From Antedon mediterranea (taxonomy: Eukaryota > Echinodermata > Crinoidea > Comatulida > Antedonidae), in contig NC_092672.1 of assembly GCF_964355755.1 (NCBI RefSeq), positions 5,208,001 to 5,272,000 on the forward strand: a stretch of 64,000 nt of DNA, read 5' to 3'. Below, piece after piece: positions 49,213 through 59,873 of the stretch (the first letter of the stretch is position 1; each line of letters begins with the position of its first letter). The notes beneath the pieces are model-generated. The model searched no databases. It worked only from the letters and a program-made list of their open reading frames with translations, and was not told the DNA's origin. The translations under genes and the position numbers were made by a program.

Positions 49213-49974
49213 CGCCGTGGCTAAAGATACGGTACCGTATTCTAACTTCTGTTTACTAAAGGTACGGTAAAATTGCATTACATCATAACCAGCCAATGGG
49301 GTGCTGGTACGTGTGTGACGTCATCGTATAAGGACTTTGGATTTTTTCATATTGCGAAAACAGTGATCAACCGCATTTTCTTTATGCTTCATTTATCGCT
49401 ATTATCGCCGTCGTGTGTGACAAAAACTAAATGTAGCCTACGTCTGTTATTATTATTATTGAAAAGCCAAAACATGTTGATTTTAATTCTAGAATACAAA
49501 AAACCGTTTCAAAAGAGGCCTAGGCCTACTTACTACGTACTATAACCTCATTATATGAGTTTGTTTGTGTAGGGAAAGCGATGCCAGGCTGGGTCCAGCT
49601 GCATGTGTGCGCTGATTTCTGTGACTCAGACCTGGGGCTACTGTCTAAAAATCATAGTATTTGAGGGCCCCTTTATTGTCCGCATTTGCTTGTTGTTTAT
49701 GGTCACCATTGTAAACAAAGTTTAATAAAAAATATAGGCCTAAAGGCCATTTGGAATAAAACCCTCATCAGCGCACACACACCCATGCAGCATGGCGCCG
49801 CCGACAGGAATTCTCTACATACAACAGACGCGATATGAAAAAAAATCAAAAGTCCTTATACGATGACGTCACACACGTACCAGCACCCCATTGGCTGGTT
49901 ATGACGTAATGCAATTTTACCGTACCTTTAGTAAACAGAAGTTAGAATACGGTACCGTATCTTTAGCCACAGCG
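49213..49974. mobile_element. Mutator-like non-autonomous element with 9-bp target duplication
   Basis: Terminal inverted repeats of about 140 bases: CGCCGTGGCTAAAGATACGG at the left and CCGTATCTTTAGCCACAGCG at the right. They are flanked by the exact direct repeat TTTATTTTA (49204-49212 and 49975-49983). Long inverted repeats with a 9-bp duplication define Mutator-like elements. The repeats contain CCAAT, TGACGTCA and GGTACCGTA motifs. The interior encodes no transposase. A left-half copy lies upstream of ESS2 at 22098-22335. Confidence 0.85.
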
Positions 49975-49983
49975 TTTATTTTA

Positions 49984-51065
49984 TGATGAGTAAAAATTGT
50001 TAACAAAAAATATTTTGTTAATTCACATGATCAACTTGCGTAATGAAATAATGCTTTTATATAATTATTGCACAAGTATATATATAGCCTAGTTTGGTTA
50101 CTACTGGTAGCTTCTTTTTGGTTGTGATTCGGCAAATTAAAAATATATATTTTATTTGTCCAATTTTTTTTTTAAAGTTTAGAATTAAAATAATAAAATC
50201 CTGAACTTAGGAAAAGGGAATATGAAATGAAAAAAAAGAAATATCTATGATCATACAATACATACAAGCGTCAACATACAGTGTGTGTCTTTTTTGTTTG
50301 TTTTATGATGCACCAACCAACTACTTTCATTTTTTACACACTCAGAAACATGTACACATGCGCATAATGACTAGGCCTAGACATTTTTTTTATACGCCGT
50401 TCGTAAATCTAAATGTTTAAATATCAGTGCAGATTACCTCTTTTGAGAATCGTGTCCACCTTTATTATCCATACATTATTATTCTCACATCTATCATTGT
50501 ACATAGTCCTACTGTAGGCCGGTAGATTGATTTATAACGGCATGTTATCTATATATTTTATTAAGATCCTAAAACCATACGTAATTGTTTGCATAATAAA
50601 ATACACGACAGACGTTTATTCTCTATAGAATATATTAATTACAGTACATATAAATAGAGGTAAATTATTATATGCCTAATATAACAATATGCCTAATATA
50701 ATATTTAAACGTGTTTAGAAATGGCCATTTTGAAAAGTTAAGACACAGTCCTTCTCCGAGACCTGTGAAATACAAAAAAAAAAATAATTTAATGATTGAT
50801 AATAAATATTTATTAACCAATTAAAAAATATCCACATAAATAATATAGTTCCTAAAAAATATCAATTAAATCTATATAAACGAAAAATGTATATCCCGCA
50901 TCCCGCTCGATCCATACAAAATAGCACGACCGATTTCAAACGCAACCGATATCACCAAAAGTATAGCTGTAGCGGCGCGCCATACAAAATACCGGAAGTT
51001 GATTTTATCGCGACCAATTTCAAACGCGACCAATTTCAGACGCGACCGATTTCATCTGCGACCGA
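49984..51065. other. gene-free interval with short GCGACCRATTTCA repeats
   Basis: AT-rich sequence. At 50931-51066 short degenerate direct repeats of about 15 bases occur (GCGACCAATTTCAAAC, GCGACCGATTTCATCT). Confidence 0.4.
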
Positions 51066-51345
51066 TTTCATCTGACACCATTATGATCAGTGGCTGTGTG
51101 TGTACTAGTACACCGGGTAAACCCCCCCCCCCCCTACTAGTCTCTAAGAGATGTACTACTGTAGGTTAGGTAAAGTGCACATGACCTAGATATGTACACT
51201 GGATTTCAACAGAGTTTGAAGTCCTTATCCGAGAAGACTTGATTTACCACCACAACCATGGAGAGAGTGAGCCTCGAAGCCTTGCCAATGTTATGGCTAC
51301 GTAATTTGGTTCCACTGTATTAACCACTCAGCCACTCACAAGCAA
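51066..51345 (-). mobile_element. tRNA-Leu-like SINE (copy 2)
   Basis: Same family and orientation as 37466-37758: on the minus strand GTGAGTGGCTGAGTGGTTAA at the head, the body motif CGGATAAGGACTTC, and TGTACTAGTACACACACAGC near the end. A run of 14 C lies at about 51121. It ends about 70 bases before an RNF34-like exon. Confidence 0.7.
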
Positions 51346-51456
51346 GTTACTGTAAGTACTCTGAGACCGACTTTGACTTGAAACTCATTGTTTACTAATT
51401 CTCTTCTTTTTTCAGTGTTCGCGTTTGGAAATCTGATGTGAAGACATTTCTATTTA

Positions 51457-54400
51457 ATGGGTTCAGGGAATGTAAAGCCTGCACCAAAAACACACAACCA
51501 AGATCAACTCTCTGATCTTCAGCTTTCTTCAGACAAAATGCCATGTCGTGCGTGTGATTTACAGTTTACACTTTTCAGACACAAGGTATCACATTAACTC
51601 ATTTATTATAAATTAATAGACGCTTACTATATAACTTTACAATAAAATTTATTGACAAAAAACAAGAAGATCGACGTTTCGGAACCATCATGGAACCATT
51701 TTCAAGATCAAGTGATCGAATTATACAAAAAATAACAAACACCAATGGGTGACGGGAAATACTAATTACCGTAATTGGTTAATTAACATCAAAGAAGGCC
51801 TACAGTTCTAAGAACTTAAGTTATTAAGCTCCTCCTTCTTAATTAATAAACAATTTAGCTTTGACTACACTTAATAAACAAACCGATTCAGAAACATTGG
51901 TGTTTGTTATTTTTTGTATAATTCGATCAATTGATCTTGAAAATGGTTCTTGCTTTTTGTCATTAAATTTTATTGTAAAGTTATTTATTATAGCCAATTT
52001 TATATTTTATAATTTTACTGTTATTCAGTTATTACTGTATAGGGAGCTTTCGATTTGCTATGACAGACGACCAAACTACGTTGTGTTAATTTATTGTGCG
52101 AATGTGGAGATATTGGGATATGCGTCCTCGCTCTTTACATTGACACAGGTTGCTTGGTTCTGGCAATGACCATGAAACATCAATTGACTTTACCTAGATT
52201 GGTCGTCGCAATTCAAAGGCTCCCTAATATTGAATTATCTTATAAAAAAAGTTTAATCCTGAAGCCTTGTCTACACTATGAACTAGTTTGACAAAAAAAG
52301 TTCAATTATTGTTGTGATATCCCCAAATATGGTAGTAATATCACATACAGTTGAATAGTGTAGACAGAGCATTGGGCATCTATGTAATCCAACATGTTGG
52401 CACATTCTTTGTATATGTATTTATTTAATTACATTTTTAAATGAAATATTATAAATGATTTTTAAAATTGTAGCATAAATGCATCGACTGTCAGAAGTTG
52501 TTCTGTGCTAACTGCATCAATAAAAACATAAGAGACAAGAAGATATGTTTAGTTTGCGAGGCAGTGAAGCGTGACATGGCACGGCCTGCCTTGATGCAAT
52601 TAAAAATTCGCGAACTACAACAATTCCTGACCGTTAGAAATGTTTCCATGGAATCATGCACGGAAAAAACAGATCTTGTGGACCTATTACTGGAGTATTT
52701 GATAAACAAAGGTGTAATACCTCGGCCGGTGCCGCTGCAATCTAGGCCATTGGTTGGACAGCGTGTATCAGCTACGTCTAACCGAGGCTCAACGTCTATG
52801 AATGCTTCCAACCCAGTTTCCCAAGGAAATGCTTTACATTCAAACATTCCAGAAAATTCCAGGAACACTGGACGATTTAATAATGATTTTGATACACTTG
52901 AAAGTACACAACAGGTAAGAACAATTCGTCACTCGTCACACGAACCGGCGAATCCTCATTTTGGCGCGAAATTATTTTTTTTTGTATATTTCGAAAGTAT
53001 TTATTCTAAAAAACAACTGATGCAAATATCAACTGCGTATCTTATTTCAATAATTAATTATTTAAGTTATAATTTGGCGAATATATTGTGATATTATAAT
53101 CATTCGTCACACGAAGCGTCGAATATCGATTCGTCACTTTGTGTGAGTAAAACGCGCATCACGCACACTGTTTACGCGCCTCAATAAACGGCGAATATGC
53201 AATTCGTCACTAATTGCATGTGATCTGATTGGTTTATTGCATATCTGGAACATTCCATTATTTGATGGCCAATTTTCAGTCCCGCAAAGTTAGATTGAGC
53301 ATAGATTAAAGAATATTGAACAGTATTTTACCCAGTAAAAACTGATTTTTGTGGTTATTGATAAATTATTTAGTAAGCTAATTATATAAATACATTTCAG
53401 GAAATGTAATGCAACGTTTCGACGTTTGTTCTTTTGTACGTTCACTCGAGCACTAGCAAAACATTACATTAAAATATGGCACTGACAACACATACACGAA
53501 ACGGTACGGTAACGATTAGGCCTACATCAATGTTATAGTCTTAAGTATTTTGAAATATTTAATTTTTTAGAGAATAAATAACTTGATTATTAAAAAGAAA
53601 CATCAAATTTCACCTCTATTGTTAATGGATAATGCTACTAAGGATAATAACTTTCATTTCTGTATACACATTTTTATTAAACAATTCATACATTTTGATG
53701 TTAGAGTATTTATATTTTTTGTTTTTGCTTTTTAAATTAGATAGTTACAGTATAATTATTATAATCAGAGAGTCACCAAATATCTTTGGGGGCATGGCTA
53801 TACTAGATACTATCGTATACTATATATGGTAGTCTGCACATTATCCTGTGATATGCCCTACAATAAGACCACATTTCTACGGTATCACATTAAATTAGTA
53901 AATAATTTAAATTAGCCTTTTAATACGGATATTAGAAAAGGCAGATAACACATTTAATGTTATTTAATAAATACTATATTGGCCATGAATGGCTAAATGA
54001 TTGTAGGCCTAATGCTGAAAAAGTCGTATTGTACAATGGACTGTCTAAATTATTTTTTAACTGTTCCCGTAGGGCCTACTAAGGGAATATTGAATTAAAA
54101 ACGTTTATTCTAACTATCTAACATTGCCTTGCCTTATGTAGAGATCAAATAATGTATAAATTAAAAATTAAATTTAATTAAATGAACCATGTTTACGTTT
54201 TTCCATTATTTACAATAGCTAAATTGATGTTTGTGCATCAGTTAGGCTACTATAAATTATATTTTGCAACTGATTTGTGATTGTTCTTTTGCATTTTTAA
54301 CAGAATAATTTTTAGTTTAGATTTATAGTAAATCATTAAAAAAGTCAATGTGAGATGATTTTTCTTTTACCTGTTCTGCCACAAATAATCATTTTACTGT

Positions 54401-57055
54401 AGACGAAACAAAAAATAAAATGACAACTTTTAATAGTGCACTAACCCAGGTATAAACCCCTCCCTCTTTTAATGTGAAATTATTTATCTTATATTATCTA
54501 TGAATTGTATGACCTAATTCAATTCAATTCAACTTTATTTCAGACAAACTGTCCATATGAAACATATAAATACAATAAAAAATAATACAAAGCATTATGT
54601 GACAACCGTCATGGAGAGAGGACTAATGATTATTTGTTGACATATAGTGCCTCTTAAAATACATGTGGATTATGTTTTGGGATTTATTGGATGTAGACTA
54701 TAGACATTATTATATTATTGATTACTATAGTTTACAAAACAACACATTATTATGGCTATACTGATACTAGTTAACACACGTAAAAGTATACATGAAATTA
54801 TATATACAGAAGTTCAATCACAGATAAAGTTGCCCTAATGGCTTATTACCTCTAAAAAAATCAATATTACTGTAGCATCAACAGGTTTCTGTTAGTGTTG
54901 GGCACCCATTGTATAATATGGAGGTAAATATTATGGTGTTTCTGAATCTTACTTTCTTTATGAAATGGCAGTGGATGGTAGTGTCATTTACAAAATGTGT
55001 GTTTCCTTCTGTATGTATAGATAGATTTTCTCTGATTGTTATCAACATATTTATTATGATAAATGGTTACTTAACTCTTGAGTCTATTTTACAACAAAAT
55101 GTATGTTATTTTTTGGTCTATTTTTTATTGTTATCAATTACGATAAATGGTTTTATATGATACTTTAAAACTCTGAGTCTATCTTACAACAAAATGTACA
55201 TACTGTACATGTTTGAAAATTTCATTCTGTATTTTATCTTTGATTGTTATCAACATACTGTTCTGTGGCTATTATGATAAATAATAATAATATTAATAAT
55301 AATAATAATAATAAGATTTTTATAGCGCACATACCACTCAAGAGTGCTCAAGGCTGGTTATGTTTTAAACTAAACTTTTTATCTTGCAAACTTCAAAACA
55401 AAAATCTTTACGTATTGTTTTCATTTAGGAGGAAAATGAAGAAGAGTATCTTGAGGAAACACAAAGACACTTTAACATCACCACACCAAAAATAACAACA
55501 AAAAAACCAATAACAACACCAACAACAGAATCAGCTCCCTCGTCAACAGCGACTGAAAGTGAGGCTGATAAAAGGGAGCGCTTAGAACGACGAAGACAAC
55601 AGGAGATGAGAGAAGCAGAAGCAAGAAATATACATGAAAACCCATTAGTGAGCTTATTTAAATTAGTTTAACATATTTTAATTTATGCTTGTCAATTGAG
55701 ATTTAACTAAAAAGATTGCCTTGATTGATCAGCGAGTTGTAATAAAAACTCCCTGGTTTGATAAAAACAACTCCCTGGTTTGATAAAATCAACTCCCTAA
55801 TTTGAGAAAAACAACTCCCTGGTTTGATAAATGCAACTCCCTAATTTGATAAAAACAACTCCCTGGTTTGATAAAAACAACTCCCTGGTTTGATAAAAAC
55901 AACTCCCTAATTTGATAAAAACAACTCCCTGGTTTGATAAAAACAACTCCCTGGTTTGATAAAAGCAACTTCCTGGTTTGATAAAAGCAACTCCCTGGTT
56001 TGATAAAAGCAACTCCCTGGTTTGATAAAAGCAACTCCCTGGTTTGATAAAAGCAACTCCCTGGTTTGATGGTTTGATAAAAACAACTCCCTGGTTTGAT
56101 AAAAACAACTTCCTGGTTTGATAAAATAAAGTTTATTCAGCAACCACAACAGTGTAGAATAACATGCAATAGGGCAACCCAAACAAACTGTGCACCACAT
56201 ACTGTAAAAACTAGGGTCAACTTGCTTACTGTATGAACAGAGCAAAAACAGGGATTCTATATCTCTTTAAAAATATTACTGAAAATAAAAATAATAACTT
56301 AAAATATTATGAAGAACCACATAATCAGAGCATTTTTAAAACATAATATTCTACAATCTTGTAAATACTGTAGTATCACTAGTTTTGATTGTCGTTAAGG
56401 TATTTTAACTTGCTTTCTAAAGTTGTTTCAAATCTTATAATTGGTTTTATACATTTATGTACTGCGCCTATGAGCTTATTTTATTTTTTTATTTCTTAAT
56501 TCGAATTCACAATAAATCACTACATATAAAATACAAAGAATGAATTCAGGGTAACACAAAAAAGTAACCAAAGGTCGACTTATTTTCATTGTGGCCCTTA
56601 AGGAAGACAACACCAAAGAATAAACATTTACAATAACCTAGAACACATGTAGAACAATATATGAATTACAATCTTTAAAGCACAATTATTGATTTGATAT
56701 ACGAAGCATTATAAATGCTTTTATTATTATTATTATTATGATATACTATGCCTAACCTCTTTCTGGTGACAACATTTTGAGCTGTTAAATGTTACATTGT
56801 CTTATATAGCCAGTTACCCTCTTTACTGAAAAGTTTTTTATCTCAATTACTTTCAGCCAACTGTTGACCCCAGACCAAAGAAGAAAAGAGCGTCCATTGG
56901 TGATGTGAACAGCATAGAGGATATCAACGAACTTTCAGTGAGGGCGCTGAAAGAGATATTAGCCACAAACTTTGTTGATTATCGTGGCTGTGTAGAAAAA
57001 CAAGAACTAGTGGATAGAGTCAAACGATTATATAAATCTAAAGAGAAACCAAATG
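51457..57055 (+). CDS. RNF34/RFFL (CARP)-type E3 ubiquitin ligase, RING exon not in window
   Basis: Coding exons 51457-51585 (within an exon starting at 51416), 52474-52914, 55429-55647 and 56857-57055, phase-consistent. About 262 aa are encoded before a phase-1 donor at 57056. RNF34 and RFFL are endosome/membrane-associated ligases that target caspase-8/10 and p53. Seen: a FYVE-like finger with eight Cys (CRAC, CIDC, CANC, CLVC, residues about 29-66); a first SAP-like helical segment LMQLKIRELQQFLTVRNV with EKTDLVDLLLEYL; a Ser/Asn-rich linker; a Thr-rich then charged stretch RRRQQEMREAEARN; a basic PKKKRAS; and the conserved INELSVRALKEILATNFVDY with EKQELVDRVKRLY. The C-terminal RING finger must be encoded beyond the window or beyond the satellite arrays. 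The start ATG follows an in-frame stop region and begins MGSGN. Confidence 0.92.
51640..51990. repeat. long inverted repeat in RNF34-like intron
   Basis: The left arm (51640-51755) contains CTTTACAATAAAATTTA, CATTTTCAAGATCAA-type sequence and AATTATACAAAAAATAACAA. The right arm (51893-51990) is its inverse. The loop is about 140 bases. The motif GATCGACGTTTCGGAACC in the left arm recalls the terminal regions of Penelope-like elements, but the family is not certain. Confidence 0.6.
52262..52372. mobile_element. MITE, CTCTGTCTACACTATCAAAC family
   Basis: CTTGTCTACACTATGAACTA at the left and AATAGTGTAGACAGAGC at the right, with CCCAAATATGGTAGTAATAT inside. It ends about 100 bases before an RNF34-like exon. 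Confidence 0.65.
52915..55428. other. RNF34-like intron 2
   Basis: No exon seen. Near 54515-54600 a LINE-like 3' end in reverse orientation (AATTC repeats, then AACTTTATTT). At 55270-55350 an AAT microsatellite followed by TTTTTATAGCGCACATACCA, a common SINE tail fragment. Confidence 0.4.
55738..56126. repeat. minisatellite, 22-bp unit, about 18 copies, in RNF34-like intron 3
   Basis: Unit AACTCCCTGGTTTGATAAAA plus two bases, with variants AACTCCCTAATTTGAT and AACTTCCTGG. Since 22 is not a multiple of 3 and the unit has no minus-strand stop, all three minus frames stay open across it; these frames are not genes. Confidence 0.9.
56127..56856. other. RNF34-like intron 3, remainder
   Basis: AT-rich; a retroposon-like 3' tail in reverse orientation near 56480-56640 and a TTA microsatellite near 56720. 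No exon. Confidence 0.35.
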
Positions 57056-57080
57056 GTAAGATTACTAATTGTTTTTTTAA

Positions 57081-57390
57081 TACGGCTTTACCATGTTGAA
57101 ACACCTGTTCTCATCAGATCACCAAAGTGAAGCTACATTGGGCCTGGTTAGAGCTTGGATGGGAGACCATCTGGGAATATCGGGTGTATATGGAGCTGGG
57201 GCCCATTAAGCATTTGAAATCAGCATTGCTGACTTTTATGGCAGCCCCTGCATCTAGTATGTGCCTCAGACGTACTGGCCCATGCCTTTCATCTGGTCAA
57301 GGTGAGCAGTGGACGAGAGTAGCCCTTGATCAATGTTAGGACCAATCAAGGTGCTTTAAACAGTCCTGGCTTTATTTGTATCAAATCTGT
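57081..57390 (+). mobile_element. 5S-rRNA-derived SINE (SINE3 type)
   Basis: Positions 57081-57190 match animal 5S rRNA along its whole length: TACGGC, GTTGAAACACCTG, TCATCAGATC, GGGCCTGGTTAGAGCTTGGA and GGGAGACCATCTGGGAATA, including the internal control region used by TFIIIA. The copy then runs into an unrelated body (CAGCATTGCTGAC, GCATCTAGTATGTGCCTC, TTTAAACAGTCCTGGCTTTA) ending near 57390. The body is also present without the head at 9029-9215. It lies only 25 bases after an RNF34-like splice donor. Confidence 0.88.
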
Positions 57391-57592
57391 TAGTGGCGGT
57401 AATTGTCGCTGTTGCTTTCGATTGAAAAAAATAATAAATGATGTTTATTAAATAAGTTCATTTGGATCTGATAATGTAATGTGATAAAAAGTTACTTCTA
57501 TATGATCCAATATAGTGTCAAGTTTGTAAGATGATATCGGTACTTACATGTCCAGAGAACTTGATGTTTCGCCTACTAACAGCAAGGCATAA

Positions 57593-57925
57593 TCATAAGT
57601 GAATACGTTCTGGTGACATAGCGGTGACGTTACGGTGACACGGTGGAAAGGAGCCATTGTGAAGTTTACCGCTTGGAGTTATCCAAGCGGGATGTGCGGG
57701 GGTTGGTCTCTTTACGTTTAGAATGTTATCGTAAATGTGCGATAGTTCATATGCTCCTTCATCTCTATTCATATTATTAGGGTGTAATCTTATATGTATC
57801 GCTTCTTTTATTTTTCTTGTGTTCCATTCAGTTTCTTTTGCTAAGACTTTGATGTTGTTCCAATTGGGTGTGTGACCAAAAGTCGCCATATGATCCGTGA
57901 TAGCCGAGCTGTGAAACTTTTCTGA
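57593..57925 (-). mobile_element. Penelope-like element endonuclease C-terminal relic
   Basis: On the minus strand one frame reads DHMATFGHTPNWNNIKVLAK, then WNTRKIKEAIHIR, MNRDEGAYELSHIYDNIL and a stop after HRNVTAMSPERIHL. The pattern matches the region after the GIY-YIG motif in Penelope-like retroelements. Upstream sequence continues in another frame, so it is frameshifted and dead. Confidence 0.7.
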
Positions 57926-58260
57926 CGCCGACTTTCTGCTTGATGTTTAGTTTTAAATAAAATAAAAATTCCTGACCAGATCTTAAGTTTTAATACAACA
58001 CTGGCATATACTACAAAACCCTGCATTTCTTGATTGTTACCTATCCAAAGTAGCCAAGTACATAAAGTGTACATTTATAAGCAACGATATTGTATTCAAT
58101 CAAAATTGCTTTCATGTCCTCGAAATTTCACCATATTGCATCTTTTTTTAATGGAATTTTACTAATTTTTTTCTTCTATTGTTGCGACATAATTTCGAGT
58201 TATATCATTTTTTTATAACAATTAAGTGTAACAGCAAATTAGGATATTTTATGTGTACAC

Positions 58261-58470
58261 CAAAAAACTTATTCTTATTCTTATTCTTTTATTGCCAAAT
58301 ATAAAATACATGAAAAACACGACATACAAAAAAACAAAACAATAGAACCAACTGAGTGAGCTGGCATGGGACACAAAAGCGAACCTAATCACTATGACTT
58401 AAAGCCTGTGTTCCCCACTCACCCAGTTTCACAAGCAAAGATTATACCATCTTAAAATATAATATATCAA
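58261..58470 (-). mobile_element. retroposon 3' end, reverse orientation
   Basis: Starts with TTATTC repeats followed by TTTATTGCCAAATATAAAAT; read on the minus strand this is a 3' UTR with a simple-repeat tail. No coding part recognised. Confidence 0.4.
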
Positions 58471-58832
58471 GATTCCAAAGCTAAGTTTAAATCATAAAAT
58501 AAAAAATATATATAAAAAGTATTTTAAATTATATACATAGGCCTAATTAGTGTCATCAAGTCATCAAGTCCATGTTCGAGTACACGAAAAGTTGCATTGC
58601 AATTTTCATGATTTGTTATTTGGTTTGGTGTGTTAACATTGCCACTCGCATGAAAGATGTCATTCTCGTTTATCAGGAAATCGGTGTAACTCAGAGCTGG
58701 CCGATTGTGTGATGCCAGAATGATCCATGTTTTGAGCAAATGGTGAATCTTGAACTGAAGTAGAGTAAGGTAAATCTCTATTCATTGACCACTATAATAT
58801 GGATGGACCACATTTATTGGTCTTCTTTTTTT

Positions 58833-59873
58833 CTCCGAACTTGCAGGTGTATTTGTCTCTGAACTTGCAGGTGTATTTGTCTCTGAACTTGCAGGTGTAT
58901 TTGTCTCTGAACTTGCAGGTGTATTTGTCTCTGAACTTGCAGGTGTATTTGTCTCTGAATTTGCAGGTGTATTTGTCTCTGAACTTGCAGGTGTATTTGT
59001 CTCTGAACTTGCAGGTGTATTTGTCTCTGAACTTGCAGGTGTATTTGTCTCTGAACTTGCAGGTGTATTTGTCTCTGAACTTGCAGGTGTATTTGTCTCT
59101 GAACTTGCAGGTGTATTTGTCTCTGAACTTGCAGGTGTATTCGTCTCTGAACTTGCAGGTGTATTCGTCTCTGAACTTGCAGGTGTATTCGTCTCTGAAC
59201 TTGCAGGTGTATTCGTCTCTGAACTTGCAGGTGTATTCGTCTCTGAACTTGCAGGTGTATTTGTCTCTGAACTTGCAGGTGTATTTGTCTCTGAACTTGC
59301 AGGTGTATTTGTCTCTGAACTTGCAGGTGTATTTGTCTCTGAACTTGCAGGTGTATTTGTCTCTGAACTTGCAGGTGTATTTGTCTCTGAACTTGCAGGT
59401 GTATTTGTCTCTGAACTTGCAGGTGTATTTGTCTCTGAACTTGCAGGTGTATTTGTCTCCGAACTTGCAGGTGTATTTGTCTCCGAACTTGCAGGTGTAT
59501 TTGTCTCCGAACTTGCAGGTGTATTTGTCTCCGAACTTGCAGGTGTATTTGTCTCCGAACTTGCAGGTGTATTTGTCTCGGAACTTGCAGGTGTATTTGT
59601 CTCGGAACTTGCAGGTGTATTTGTCTCTGAACTTGCAGGTGTATTTGTCTCCGAACTTGCAGGTGTATTTGTCTCTGAACTTGCAGGTGTATTTGTCTCC
59701 GAACTTGCAGGTGTATTTGTCTCTGAACTTGCAGGTGTATTTGTCTCTGAACTTGCAGGTGTATTTGTCTCCGAACTTGCAGGTGTATTTGTCTCCGAAC
59801 TTGCAGGTGTATTTGTCTCCGAACTTGCAGGTGTATTTGTCTCCGAACTTGCAGGTGTATTTGTCTCTGAACT
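58833..59873. repeat. minisatellite, 24-bp unit, 43 copies
   Basis: The exact-length unit TTGCAGGTGTATTTGTCTCT plus GAAC is repeated without indels; variants are TCC, TCG and a run of five ATTCGTC copies. Because 24 is a multiple of 3 and the unit has no stop, both strands stay open for over 360 codons: plus LQVYLSLN, minus DKYTCKFR. Every unit carries the Snail/ZEB-type E-box CAGGTG and the splice-like string TTGCAG/GTGTAT. The array fuses into the next satellite at CACGTGACGTG. I do not call a gene. Confidence 0.95.

Noticed and set aside
55789-56245. Three overlapping minus-strand frames (SNQGVVFIKPGSC repeats)
   Set aside because: Product of the 22-bp minisatellite, open in all three frames, inside an intron.
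57081-57190. A functional 5S rRNA gene
   Set aside because: Several substitutions, no terminator at the 5S end, and fusion to a SINE body found elsewhere without the head.
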